A stretch of 64,000 nucleotides of DNA from SCUS01 sp966211675. GTDB taxonomy: Bacteria; Myxococcota_A; Polyangia; Polyangiales; Ga0077539. Of the stretch, positions 40,463-50,021 are shown piece after piece. Within the stretch, counting starts at the first letter, position 1. Every line of letters starts with the position of its first letter. The position numbers were made by a program, and so were the translations under genes. Location of the stretch: positions 62,001-126,000 of the forward strand of contig CBIHPK010000004.1 in NCBI GenBank assembly GCA_966211675.1. Reading direction: 5' to 3'. The notes under the pieces are model-generated. The model did no database searches. It was given only the letters and a program-made list of their open reading frames with translations, and was not told the DNA's origin.

Positions 40463-42331
40463 ATGGACCTCGTGGCCGACTCGCGCTCCCTCCTCGACGA
40501 CGCCATCGCCCGGCACCGCGAGGGGCAGCTCGCCGAGGCCGTCGCTCGCTACGAGCAGGTGCTGCGCGAGGAGCCCACGAGCCTCGACGCGCTCAACCTC
40601 CTCGGGCTCGCGCTCGCCCAGGGCCACGACCACGCAGGCGCCCTCTCGGCCTTCGACCGGGCGCTCCGGGTCCACCCCTCCGTCGCCGCGCTGCACGTGC
40701 ACCGGGCCCGCACGCTCCGCGCGCTCGGTCGCGCCTCCGAGGCCACCTCCGCGCTGATGACCGCGAGCGCGCTTGCTCCGGGCGAGGCCGCCGTCTGGCT
40801 CGACCTCGGCGCCGCCCTGCTCGACACGGGCGCCGCCTCCGCCGCGGTGCTGGCCCTCGAGCGCGCCGCCTCGCTCGACCCGCAGCGCGCCGAGTCCCAC
40901 AACGCCCTCGGCTGCGCGTACGTCGCGCTCGGCCGCAGCGGCGACGCCATCGCCGCCTTCGAGGCCGCGCTCTCGCTCCGGCCCGGGTACGCCGCGCCGA
41001 GGGACAACCTCGCCCGCGCGCTGCGCACCGCCGGTCGCGTCGACGAGGCCATCGCACGCTTCCGCGAGGCGCTCGCCCTCTCCCCCCAACCGGGCACCCA
41101 CAGCAACCTCTTGTACACGCTCCTCTTCAGCGACCGGGTCTCGGCCGTCGAGGTCGCCGAGGAGCACCGCCGCTGGGCCGAGCGCTGGGCCGATCCGCTG
41201 CGGTCCGAGCCCCGACCACACGACCTCGACCCCGAGCGACGACTGCGCGTGGCCTACCTCTCGCCCGACCTGAACCAGCACGCCGTCTCCCGCTTCGTCG
41301 AGCCGGTGCTGGCCTCGCACGACCGCGCCTCCTTCGAGGTGTTCTGCTACGCCGACGGGCCGCTCTCCGACGCGACCACCGCGAGGCTTCGACCGCTCGC
41401 CGACGCGTGGGTGCCCGTGGGATCGCTCGACGACGAGGCCCTCGCCGCGCGCGTCCGCGACGACCGCATCGACCTGCTCGTCGACCTCGCGGGCCACACC
41501 GCGCACCACCGACTGCTGGTGTTCGCTCGCCGCCCCGCGCCGGTGCAGATGACCTGGATCGGCTACCCCCACGGCACCGGCCTCGCCGCGATGGACTACC
41601 GCCTCACCGACGCGGTGAGCGACCCGCCGGGCGCGACCGAGCACCTCTACGCCGAGGCGCTGGTGCGGCTCCCGGAGGCCTTCTCCTGCTACCAGCCCCC
41701 GCCCGATGCGCCCGAGGTGGCCGACGCTCCCTGCACGCGACGCGACGGCGTCACCTTCGGGTGCTTCAACAACCTCTCCAAGATGACCCCTTCGGTGGTC
41801 GCCGCCTGGTCCGCCCTCCTCGCGGCGGCGCCCCGCTCTCGCCTCCTGCTGCGGGCCCGAGCCCTCTCGGATGCCGACACCGCGGACCGGGTCCGCCGCG
41901 CCTTCGCCGAGCACGGCGTCGCGCCCTCGCGCCTCGAGCTCGACCCCCGCAGCCTCCCTGTGCCCGACCACCTCGCTCGTTACGCGGAGGTCGACGTGGC
42001 CCTCGACCCCTTCCCCTACAACGGCACCACCACGACCTGCGAGGCCCTCTGGATGGGCGTCCCCGTGCTCACGGTCGCAGGCTCGACGCACGCCAACCGA
42101 GTGGGAGCAAGCCTGCTCACGCACCTCGGCCTCACCGACTGGATCGCCTCCGACCTCGCCGACCTGGTCGTCCGCGGCGCCGCCCTCGCGAGGGACCTCG
42201 CCGCGCTCTCCGCGCTGCGCGCCACGCTCCGGGAACGGATGCGCGCGAGCCCGCTCTGCGACGCCCCTCGCTTCACCGCCCACCTCGAAGGAACCTACCG
42301 TGCGCTCTGGCGACGGCGCTGCGGCGCGTAA
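40463..42331 (+). CDS. TPR - GT41 (OGT/SPINDLY-type) glycosyltransferase
   Basis: This 622-residue protein has about six TPRs (8-230) and a GT41 domain (about 255-615): RRLRVAYLSPDLNQHAVSRF, DLLVDLAGHTAHHR, WIGYPHGTGLAAMDYRLTD, FGCFNNLSKMTPSVVAAW with the presumed Lys near 439, and LDPFPYNGTTTTCEALWMGV. It begins 17 bp after the preceding paralogue and is close enough to it to suggest tandem duplication. Unlike the minus-strand copy it has no methyltransferase domain. Flagellin is the likely target by location. Confidence 0.88.
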   Translation: MDLVADSRSLLDDAIARHREGQLAEAVARYEQVLREEPTSLDALNLLGLALAQGHDHAGALSAFDRALRVHPSVAALHVHRARTLRALGRASEATSALMTASALAPGEAAVWLDLGAALLDTGAASAAVLALERAASLDPQRAESHNALGCAYVALGRSGDAIAAFEAALSLRPGYAAPRDNLARALRTAGRVDEAIARFREALALSPQPGTHSNLLYTLLFSDRVSAVEVAEEHRRWAERWADPLRSEPRPHDLDPERRLRVAYLSPDLNQHAVSRFVEPVLASHDRASFEVFCYADGPLSDATTARLRPLADAWVPVGSLDDEALAARVRDDRIDLLVDLAGHTAHHRLLVFARRPAPVQMTWIGYPHGTGLAAMDYRLTDAVSDPPGATEHLYAEALVRLPEAFSCYQPPPDAPEVADAPCTRRDGVTFGCFNNLSKMTPSVVAAWSALLAAAPRSRLLLRARALSDADTADRVRRAFAEHGVAPSRLELDPRSLPVPDHLARYAEVDVALDPFPYNGTTTTCEALWMGVPVLTVAGSTHANRVGASLLTHLGLTDWIASDLADLVVRGAALARDLAALSALRATLRERMRASPLCDAPRFTAHLEGTYRALWRRRCGA

Positions 42332-42374
42332 CTTCTCCGCCGCTCGGGCCGCGTGCGAGAGTCCGCCTCGCTCC

Positions 42375-43607
42375 ATGCGCGCGCTGAGGCATCGGGTCGG
42401 ATCGGGTCGGACGGAGTCGCTGGTCGCGCTGCTGCTCTCGGCGTCGGTCGCACGACCCGCGGCCGCGCAGTCGCTTCCCGTGGTGATCCAGGCCGAGGCG
42501 GGCCTCGCCTCTCCCCTCCCCGGGCTCGGCGACGTGGGCCACTACGAGGCCCTCCGGGTGCACGCCCCGTGGATCGGCTCCTTCGGCCCTCGCTTCGGCG
42601 CCGCTCGCTGCGCCTTCGCCGACGAGGCAGCCGCGGCGGGTACGATCTACACCGTCTCCGGCGGGCTCTCGTGGCGCCCTTCGCTCCACCGTCGGGTGCG
42701 CCTGGTGCTGGAGGCCGAGGCAGGGCTCGGCGTGACCTCGGGCGCCGGTCGAGCGCTGCTTGGCGCCTCCGTCGGTGCAGACGTCTCGATCGTCGACGGC
42801 CTCACGGTCGGCCCGGCGCTTCGCTACCAGCAGCTGCTCGCGGGCTCCGCGGCGGTCGACGACCTGCGCTTCGCGACCTTCGCGGTGGTGCTGGGCTTCT
42901 CCTCCGAGCTCTTCTCCCGCGCCCCTGCCGTGCATCCTCCCGCCCCTCGCTCGCCGCGGCCGCCGTCCCCGGTGCGGATCGCGCCGAGGCCTGCTCCCCC
43001 GGCCCCGCCCTCGCTGCCCTCGCCTCCACCCACGCCTCCGCCGACTCCCGTCATGGCCGACGCGGACGGCGACCACGACGGCGTACCCGACTCGCGCGAC
43101 GCTTGCCCCGCCGAGGCGCCGGGCTGGCTGCCCGACAGCGCCCGCCCCGGCTGCGCCCTGCCCGACCGCGACCACGACCTCGTCCCCGACGCGAGCGACG
43201 TCTGCCCCGACGTCACGGGCGCGCCGCACATGGAGGCGCCTCTCCATGGCTGCCCCGGCGCGGTGCGCATCGACGGTCGGCGGGTGCGCATCGACGAGCC
43301 CCTGGTCTTCGACATCGTCCGACTGCGCCGCGCGAGCTTCCCGGCGCTGCGCGAGCTTCGCTCGGTGCTGGAGGCGCTCCCGCCCTCGGTGCATGTCACC
43401 ATCGTCGGCCACGCCGCCGCCGAGCCCGACCCCGTGGGCAGGCTCCAGCTCGCGGCCGACCGCGCGGCAGCGGTGCGCGCGTGGCTGCTCTCGCATGACC
43501 TCCGGCGAGAGCACCTGGTCACGGCGGAGTCAGCCCCGGCCGGAGTCACCTCGGCCCCGGATCCTGCGACGCAGGAGTCCGTGGACGTGTGGCTCTCTCA
43601 GCCCTGA
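42375..43607 (+). CDS. Outer-membrane protein with TSP3-like repeats and OmpA C-terminal domain
   Basis: This 410-residue protein has a signal peptide ending near ARPAAAQ, an N-terminal beta-barrel-like region (about 38-190), and a Pro-rich linker (about 195-230). Two calcium-binding TSP3-type motifs follow (DADGDHDGVPDSRDACP; DRDHDLVPDASDVCPD). The OmpA-like domain (about 300-405) has HVTIVGHAAAEPDPVGRLQL. It would bind peptidoglycan. The frame extends left over the glycosyltransferase; the ATG at 42375 is chosen for the signal peptide. A link to motility is not shown. Confidence 0.82.
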   Translation: MRALRHRVGSGRTESLVALLLSASVARPAAAQSLPVVIQAEAGLASPLPGLGDVGHYEALRVHAPWIGSFGPRFGAARCAFADEAAAAGTIYTVSGGLSWRPSLHRRVRLVLEAEAGLGVTSGAGRALLGASVGADVSIVDGLTVGPALRYQQLLAGSAAVDDLRFATFAVVLGFSSELFSRAPAVHPPAPRSPRPPSPVRIAPRPAPPAPPSLPSPPPTPPPTPVMADADGDHDGVPDSRDACPAEAPGWLPDSARPGCALPDRDHDLVPDASDVCPDVTGAPHMEAPLHGCPGAVRIDGRRVRIDEPLVFDIVRLRRASFPALRELRSVLEALPPSVHVTIVGHAAAEPDPVGRLQLAADRAAAVRAWLLSHDLRREHLVTAESAPAGVTSAPDPATQESVDVWLSQP

Positions 43608-43629
43608 CGACTACGGCTGGATACGGACG

Positions 43630-43651
43630 GACCGGGGCGCGGCACCCCGTC
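43630..43651 (+). terminator. Possible bidirectional terminator hairpin
   Basis: In the 55-bp gap between the convergent OmpA-like and sigma-54 activator genes, GAC-C-GGGG pairs with CCCCGTC around a 7-nt loop, with one bulged C. There is no T-tract. Confidence 0.35.
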
Positions 43652-43662
43652 GAGGAGACCGC

Positions 43663-44730
<1,068 letters not shown>

Positions 44731-45145
44731 CGAAACCCCTCCACTGACCAACGGACTGCGTCGCGAACCCCACAACCCCTTCGACAAAGCCTGGAAGGAG
44801 CCGGGCCTACATGGTGACCCTTGAAAAGTACGGAAGATGTACCCACCGAATCAAGACTTTCGTCACGCCACCCGTTTTTTCCGATTTTGTTGACCCGTCG
44901 AGCGAGTTGCTTGTTTCCATGGCCCTGGAGCACCGGTCGATCGGATTTCAGGGCCCGCCTCCTCGACGGAATGGCGCCGCGCAGGGAGGGCGACCCGTCG
45001 CCGGGTGAGGCAGGGAGGCCCCAGGCTGGGGAGGCCCCAAAGGGGGGTGGAGCTCCGCGAGGGCGATGGGCCGACGGTAGCGACGGGGACGGTCGCCGTT
45101 TCCGATGCGCGCCGCGCGGGGGCTTCGTGTAGCTCTGGCTCTCGG
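44731..45145 (+). other. 415-bp divergent intergenic region with an AT-richer island
   Basis: This is the longest non-coding stretch, between the sigma-54 activator (minus) and the patatin-like gene (plus). Bases about 44815-44925 are distinctly less GC-rich than the surroundings and include a T6 run and a TTGACC hexamer at 44890 without a convincing -10. The right half is GC-rich with G-runs. Promoters for both genes probably lie here, but none can be defined. No RNA gene was recognised. Confidence 0.5.
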
Positions 45146-47224
45146 ATGAACCTCCTCGTCGCCCGAGCCGCGCGCCACGTCGTGTACTTCGCGCTCCTCG
45201 CGCTTCACCAGCGGACGCGCTGGCACTCCGCCGCGGAGCGCGCCGCCTGCGTGGAGTGGGCCCTCGCCTCCATCACCCGGGAGGTCAACGCCCTCGCGAC
45301 GCCCGATGACCCTCGCGTCGCGCCGCACTGGTCGAAGCTGAAGGGCTGCGTCGATCGCTTCGCCTCGGCCGCCGACGACGCGGAGCGCAGGGCGCTGCTC
45401 CAGGAGGTCGCCCTCGTCGGCCGCCAGCTGGTGATCGCGGCCTCCTCGGGCTCGGTCGTCGGCAACGTCGGCGCCGTCGTCTCCGCGGCCTGGACCTACG
45501 CTCAGCAGCTCTCGCTCACGCTGCTCTGCGGGGCGGTGGTCGCCGCCACGCTCGCGTACAACGCGCCGGTGCGCAGCGTCGTGGTGGGCTCGCGCGTCGG
45601 GGTGACCTCGCTCGCGGTGCTGAGCGTGCTCGCGGTGTGCCTCTTCGCGTGGCTCGAACCCGCCGGGCGTCGGCCCTTCTGGAGCCCCTTCGCGGTGCCG
45701 CCTCCGGGGCGCACCGCCAACGGGTGGCTGCCGCAGTCGTCGGAGCGGAGGTTCCTGCTGGGGCTCGCGACCTCGCTGGGCGCGGCGCTCGTGCTGCTGG
45801 TGGCCGCGGCGCTGCTGCTGGGCTTCATCAACCCTGAGTTTCGCAGCCCCGTGACCGTCGTGGCGGGCCTCGGGGTGTTCTTCCTCGCGGCCCACGCCAT
45901 CGACGTGTGGGACTACTTCGACCCTCGCCCGGTGCGAGTCGTGGGCGCCGTCGGCGCCGCGGCGATGGTCTGGATCGCGCTCGGCTACACGCCCGACGAG
46001 CCTTGGGACGTGCGCCCGCTCGCTCCGGCGCCGTCACACTGGATCCGCTCGGCGCAGTGGCCTCGCGCGGGCGAAGGGCCGGTGGTGGTGCTGGCCCTCT
46101 CCGGCGGCGGGTCGCGCGCGGCGATCTTCGGCGGCGCCGCCCTCACCACGCTCGACCGCGAGGTGCCCGACATCGCCCGCAACATCCAGGCGATCAGCGC
46201 CGTCTCCGGCGGGAGCCTCGCCACCGCGGGCTACCTCGCGACGCGCATGGGCCGCGTCGATGGGCGCGGCTACGACGCGGCGATGAGCGCGGACTTCGTC
46301 TGGCCTCTGCTGCGGGCGGCCTTCACCCCGGAGCTGCGCGCGCAGGCCGTGGTCTCCAGCTGGAACGATCTGCTGCACGTCGGCGACGTGTCCCTCGACG
46401 GCCTCGCACACCGCTGGAACGACCCCGCCTCGCCGATGCTCCCGGTGCCGATCTTGAACGCGACGGACATGAGCGGTCACGAGGTGATGTTGAGCCCCTT
46501 CGAGCCCGCGGCCTTCGCCGGGGACGACCGCGTCGCCTGCAAGGAAGACCAGCGCTCCGAGGCCGCGTGGGTGTGCGACCGCGACGAGTCGCACGCCATC
46601 CAGGACCTGCTCCCCGGCGTCGACGTCCCGCTGCTCTCGGCGGTGCGCGCGTCGGCCAACTTCCCGCTGGCCTTCCCGCTGATTCCGCTGCGGTCGCCGG
46701 GGCCCATCCCGGGCCACTCGCAGTTCGGCGACCCGACGCGCACGCGGCTCACCGACGGCGGGCTGCGCATCAACTCCGGCGTCGACCCGCTCTACTACCT
46801 GCTGCTCGCGCACCGCGAGGCGATCCGTCGCCGGGGCGTGGTGCTGGTGGTGGTCGACGCCATGGCCGCGAGCCGCTCGGGCGCCGTTCCGGGCGAGTGG
46901 GAGATCCTAGCGACGCTGCGCCGCTCGTCGGTGGGCAACGTGCAGCGCCTGCACCGGATGATGATCACCCGCCTGGCCGCGGAGTTCGGCGGGCGCTTCG
47001 GCTGCGTGCGCGTCGACGCGGAGCCCTCGTCCCTCTCCGACGTGCCGACCTCCTGGTACGTCGACGCGGCGGAGCGGCGCACGGTGCGCTCGCACTTCCA
47101 GAGCCACCGCTGGGCCGGGCAGCGGGCCTCCCTGCGGTGGACCTTCGACGCCGTCGGGGCCGCGACCCCGGAGGCCGACGAGGCGCTCGTCGAGGGCTGC
47201 CTCGCTCGTCCGTCGCTGCAGTAG
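45146..47224 (+). CDS. Membrane-anchored patatin-like phospholipase
   Basis: This 692-residue protein has several membrane segments in the first 290 residues (around 115-135, 140-165, 205-235, 245-290). A C-terminal patatin domain (about 315-560) follows. The oxyanion motif GGGSRA is near 320, the nucleophile elbow VSGGS near 353, and the catalytic DGG near 537. It should hydrolyse membrane lipids. The start MNLLVARAARHVVYFALLAL is preferred to an upstream ATG at 45005, whose extension is low complexity. Substrate unknown. Confidence 0.8.
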   Translation: MNLLVARAARHVVYFALLALHQRTRWHSAAERAACVEWALASITREVNALATPDDPRVAPHWSKLKGCVDRFASAADDAERRALLQEVALVGRQLVIAASSGSVVGNVGAVVSAAWTYAQQLSLTLLCGAVVAATLAYNAPVRSVVVGSRVGVTSLAVLSVLAVCLFAWLEPAGRRPFWSPFAVPPPGRTANGWLPQSSERRFLLGLATSLGAALVLLVAAALLLGFINPEFRSPVTVVAGLGVFFLAAHAIDVWDYFDPRPVRVVGAVGAAAMVWIALGYTPDEPWDVRPLAPAPSHWIRSAQWPRAGEGPVVVLALSGGGSRAAIFGGAALTTLDREVPDIARNIQAISAVSGGSLATAGYLATRMGRVDGRGYDAAMSADFVWPLLRAAFTPELRAQAVVSSWNDLLHVGDVSLDGLAHRWNDPASPMLPVPILNATDMSGHEVMLSPFEPAAFAGDDRVACKEDQRSEAAWVCDRDESHAIQDLLPGVDVPLLSAVRASANFPLAFPLIPLRSPGPIPGHSQFGDPTRTRLTDGGLRINSGVDPLYYLLLAHREAIRRRGVVLVVVDAMAASRSGAVPGEWEILATLRRSSVGNVQRLHRMMITRLAAEFGGRFGCVRVDAEPSSLSDVPTSWYVDAAERRTVRSHFQSHRWAGQRASLRWTFDAVGAATPEADEALVEGCLARPSLQ

Positions 47225-47288
47225 GCGCGGGCCCATTGCGCGACGAAAAGTTCCGCTCCGGCGACGGCGCCTCCTACCCTGCGACGCG

Positions 47289-47600
47289 ATGGACGCCCTC
47301 CGCACGCGGCTCACCCTCGGGCTGCCGCTCCTGCTGCTGCTCGTGACCGTGATCGGCGTGCCGACGATGATCTTCGGCGCCAACGGGCTGCCCCGTCACC
47401 GGCGGCTGCGGGCGCAGCTCGCGGCGCAGCTCGAGGAGAACCACCGGCTCGCGAGCGACCTGCTCCGGCTGCGCTCCGAGCTCGACGCCTTCCAGCGCGA
47501 CCCTCGCGCGAGGGAGCGCGCCGTCCGCGAGGAGCTCGGCTGGGTGCGCCGCGACGAGATCGTCGTCGAGATCCCTGCCCGCGCGGGCCGAGCGCTCTGA
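47289..47600 (+). CDS. FtsB/DivIC-like septum formation initiator
   Basis: This 103-residue protein has one membrane helix (about 10-30), a coiled coil (about 38-70), and a C-terminal motif RAVREELGWVRRDEIVVEIP, which is typical of the FtsB/DivIC family. The product would be part of the FtsQLB division complex. It is flanked by unrelated genes. Confidence 0.8.
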   Translation: MDALRTRLTLGLPLLLLLVTVIGVPTMIFGANGLPRHRRLRAQLAAQLEENHRLASDLLRLRSELDAFQRDPRARERAVREELGWVRRDEIVVEIPARAGRAL

Positions 47601-47673
47601 GAGAAGTCCGCGGGTTTCTTGCGACCGCTCCCCCTCGACTGCTAACCGCCTCGCCGGGAGGCTGCGCCGTCGC

Positions 47674-49866
47674 GTGAACATGGTCGTGCTGTTCGGTTCG
47701 ATGCGACGCGGCGCGAGGCTCATCGCCGCGCCCGTGGTCACCCTCGCGGTCGCTGCGCGGATCGCCGGCGGCGCCCTCCGTCCCCATGACCTGCACGGCC
47801 TCGACGGCGTGCTCGTCGGCGTCGGCGTGGTGGGCCTCGCGGTCCGCCTGCTGCCCTCGCGGCGCGGCCCCGTCGACGCCGAGCACCCGCCGCTCGACCT
47901 GGGCGCCGCCTCGCTCTGCCTCGCGCTCGGCTACGCGCTCACCTCCGCCCTCGGCGGCCTCGCGGGCCCGCTCTCCGCGCTCCCGCTGCTGGTGCTCGCG
48001 GCGGTGGTCGCGCTCGGCGACCCGCGGCGCACCTGGGTCGTCGCCGGCTGCGCGGTGCTGCTCGAGGTCGCGCTGCACCGCGCCGCGCACCCGACCCTCG
48101 ACGGGCTCTCGCTCGGCCTGCGGCTCTCGGTGGTGCTCGGCAGCGCGGCGCTGCACTTCACGCTCACCCGCGCGGAGGTCGCCCGCGTCCGGGCCCACGC
48201 GCGCACCATGCTCCACGACGAGCGACGTCGTCAGCGCGACTCGGCCCGCTCGCTCCGGCTCGGGGCCACCGCCTCGCAGGCGAGCGCGCGCCCCCGGTCG
48301 AGCGACGACGCGCGCAACCGCGGCAGCCTGGAGGAGATCCACGCCTCGCTGGTGGGGCTGCTCAACCTCACCCGCCGCACGATGCAGCTGCGCACCTGCG
48401 CGCTGCTCTGGGTCGACGCGAAGGCCCAGAACCTCCGGCTGGTCGAGGCCGCCACCGACGACGCGATCCAGACCGAGCTCATCCCCGCCGGGGCGGGAGC
48501 GCTCGGGGCCGTGATGCAGCTCGGGCGGCCCGTGGCGCTCGCGAGCCTGCGCCCCGACTACGCGGGCCTGCCGTACTACCCCACGCCCTCCGGCGTGCGC
48601 TGCTTCGCGGGCGTCCCGGTGATCGACGACGACGCGGTGCGAGGCGTGCTCGCGGCCGACCGCGACGACGACCGACCCTTCACCGCGGAGGAGCAGGCGA
48701 CGCTCGAGAGCGTGGCCCTGCAGGCGCGGCGGCTCATCAACAACGAGCGCGTCTTCGCCCGCCTCGAGCGCATCAAGAACGACATGACCGCGCTCTTCGA
48801 GGCCTCGCGCTCCCTCGGCGAGGCCATGACCGAGGACCAGTGCCTCGCCGCCCTCACCAGCGCCGCGAGCGCGATCGTCGCGCACGACCTGCTGGTCTTC
48901 ACCGCCTACGACCCGCACGCCGGGCGGCACCGCGTGCGGCACGTGGCGGGCGACGTGCCCGCGGGGCTCGCGACCACGGAGTTCGCCGACAACGGCGGCC
49001 TCGTGGCGGCGGCCGTGCGCGCCCGCGTGGCGCTGCCGTACCGCGGTCAGCTCGACCCGAAGACCCAGTTCGTCTTCACCAAGGGCCTGGCGCTCAAGTC
49101 CGTGGCCTCGGTGCTCGTGCTCCCGCTGGTGGCGCGCGACAAGGCCCTCGGCACCCTCACCCTCTGCGCGCAGCGCAAGGGCGCCTTCCCCGACGCGATC
49201 CGCCAGCTGCTCGGGGTGCTCGCCTCGCACGCCTCGGTGACCCTCGCCAACGCCGCGGCGGTGCGGCGCCTCGAGGAGATGGCCACCACCGACCCGATGA
49301 CCGGCCACCTCAACAAGCGAGCGCTGGAGACGGAGTTCGAGCAGCGCCTCCGCTCCGCGGCCCGCTTCGGCCGCACGCTCGGGCTGATCGTGCTCGACAT
49401 CGACAAGTTCAAGACCGTCAACGACACCTACGGCCACGCCTTCGGCGACGTGGTCATCAAGGGCCTCGGCGCCGTGCTCGGGCGGTGCCGCCGCGAGACC
49501 GACGTGATCGCCCGCTTCGGCGGCGAGGAGTTCGTCGTGGTCTGCGAGCAGACCGACGCCGCGGGCACCTTCCTGCTGGCCGAGCGCATCCGCGAGGAGC
49601 TGCAGAGCCAGGTCTTCCAGAGCGAGCACGGGCCCGTGAAGGTCACCTGCTCGCTCGGGGTGTCGGCCTTCCCGGGCGACGGCGACAGCCGCGCGGTGCT
49701 CTTCGAGCGCGCCGACCAGGCCCTCTACGCGGCCAAGCACAACGGCCGCAACCAGACCCGGTCGGCCTCCCCGACGGAGGCCCCGACGGACGCCGCGAGG
49801 CGCAGCCCCGTCAGCGCGAGGCGCAGCCCCAAGGCCACGGCGCCCAAGATCGCGCGCAGCGCCTGA
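47674..49866 (+). CDS. Membrane GAF-GAF-GGDEF diguanylate cyclase
   Basis: This protein is 730 residues from a GTG, or 728 from an ATG at 47680. About five membrane helices lie in residues 10-170, then two GAF-like domains (about 225-365 and 385-530), then a GGDEF domain (about 540-705). The active-site motif is FGGEEF near 616. An inhibitory I-site RETD sits five residues before it, so product feedback is expected. The linker MATTDPMTGHLNKRALE is the usual GGDEF entry. It would make c-di-GMP in response to an unknown signal. Confidence 0.9.
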   Translation: MNMVVLFGSMRRGARLIAAPVVTLAVAARIAGGALRPHDLHGLDGVLVGVGVVGLAVRLLPSRRGPVDAEHPPLDLGAASLCLALGYALTSALGGLAGPLSALPLLVLAAVVALGDPRRTWVVAGCAVLLEVALHRAAHPTLDGLSLGLRLSVVLGSAALHFTLTRAEVARVRAHARTMLHDERRRQRDSARSLRLGATASQASARPRSSDDARNRGSLEEIHASLVGLLNLTRRTMQLRTCALLWVDAKAQNLRLVEAATDDAIQTELIPAGAGALGAVMQLGRPVALASLRPDYAGLPYYPTPSGVRCFAGVPVIDDDAVRGVLAADRDDDRPFTAEEQATLESVALQARRLINNERVFARLERIKNDMTALFEASRSLGEAMTEDQCLAALTSAASAIVAHDLLVFTAYDPHAGRHRVRHVAGDVPAGLATTEFADNGGLVAAAVRARVALPYRGQLDPKTQFVFTKGLALKSVASVLVLPLVARDKALGTLTLCAQRKGAFPDAIRQLLGVLASHASVTLANAAAVRRLEEMATTDPMTGHLNKRALETEFEQRLRSAARFGRTLGLIVLDIDKFKTVNDTYGHAFGDVVIKGLGAVLGRCRRETDVIARFGGEEFVVVCEQTDAAGTFLLAERIREELQSQVFQSEHGPVKVTCSLGVSAFPGDGDSRAVLFERADQALYAAKHNGRNQTRSASPTEAPTDAARRSPVSARRSPKATAPKIARSA

Positions 49867-50021
49867 GGCCGTAAGCCCCCCCGCCTGCGGTCGCGCGACA
49901 CCTACACCGCACCACACGATCAGGTCGTTGCTTCGACCTTCACGACTCACCTAACTTCGTTCCCACGCGGCGCGGCGTTCGGAAGAGGGCGCGCGGCAAC
50001 GCTCGCGCGAAGAGGAGAACG

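Noticed and set aside
44815..44925. AT-richer patch as a sign of horizontal transfer or a mobile-element remnant
   Set aside because: It is only about 110 bp, non-coding, without terminal repeats, and lies in a divergent promoter region where lower GC is expected.
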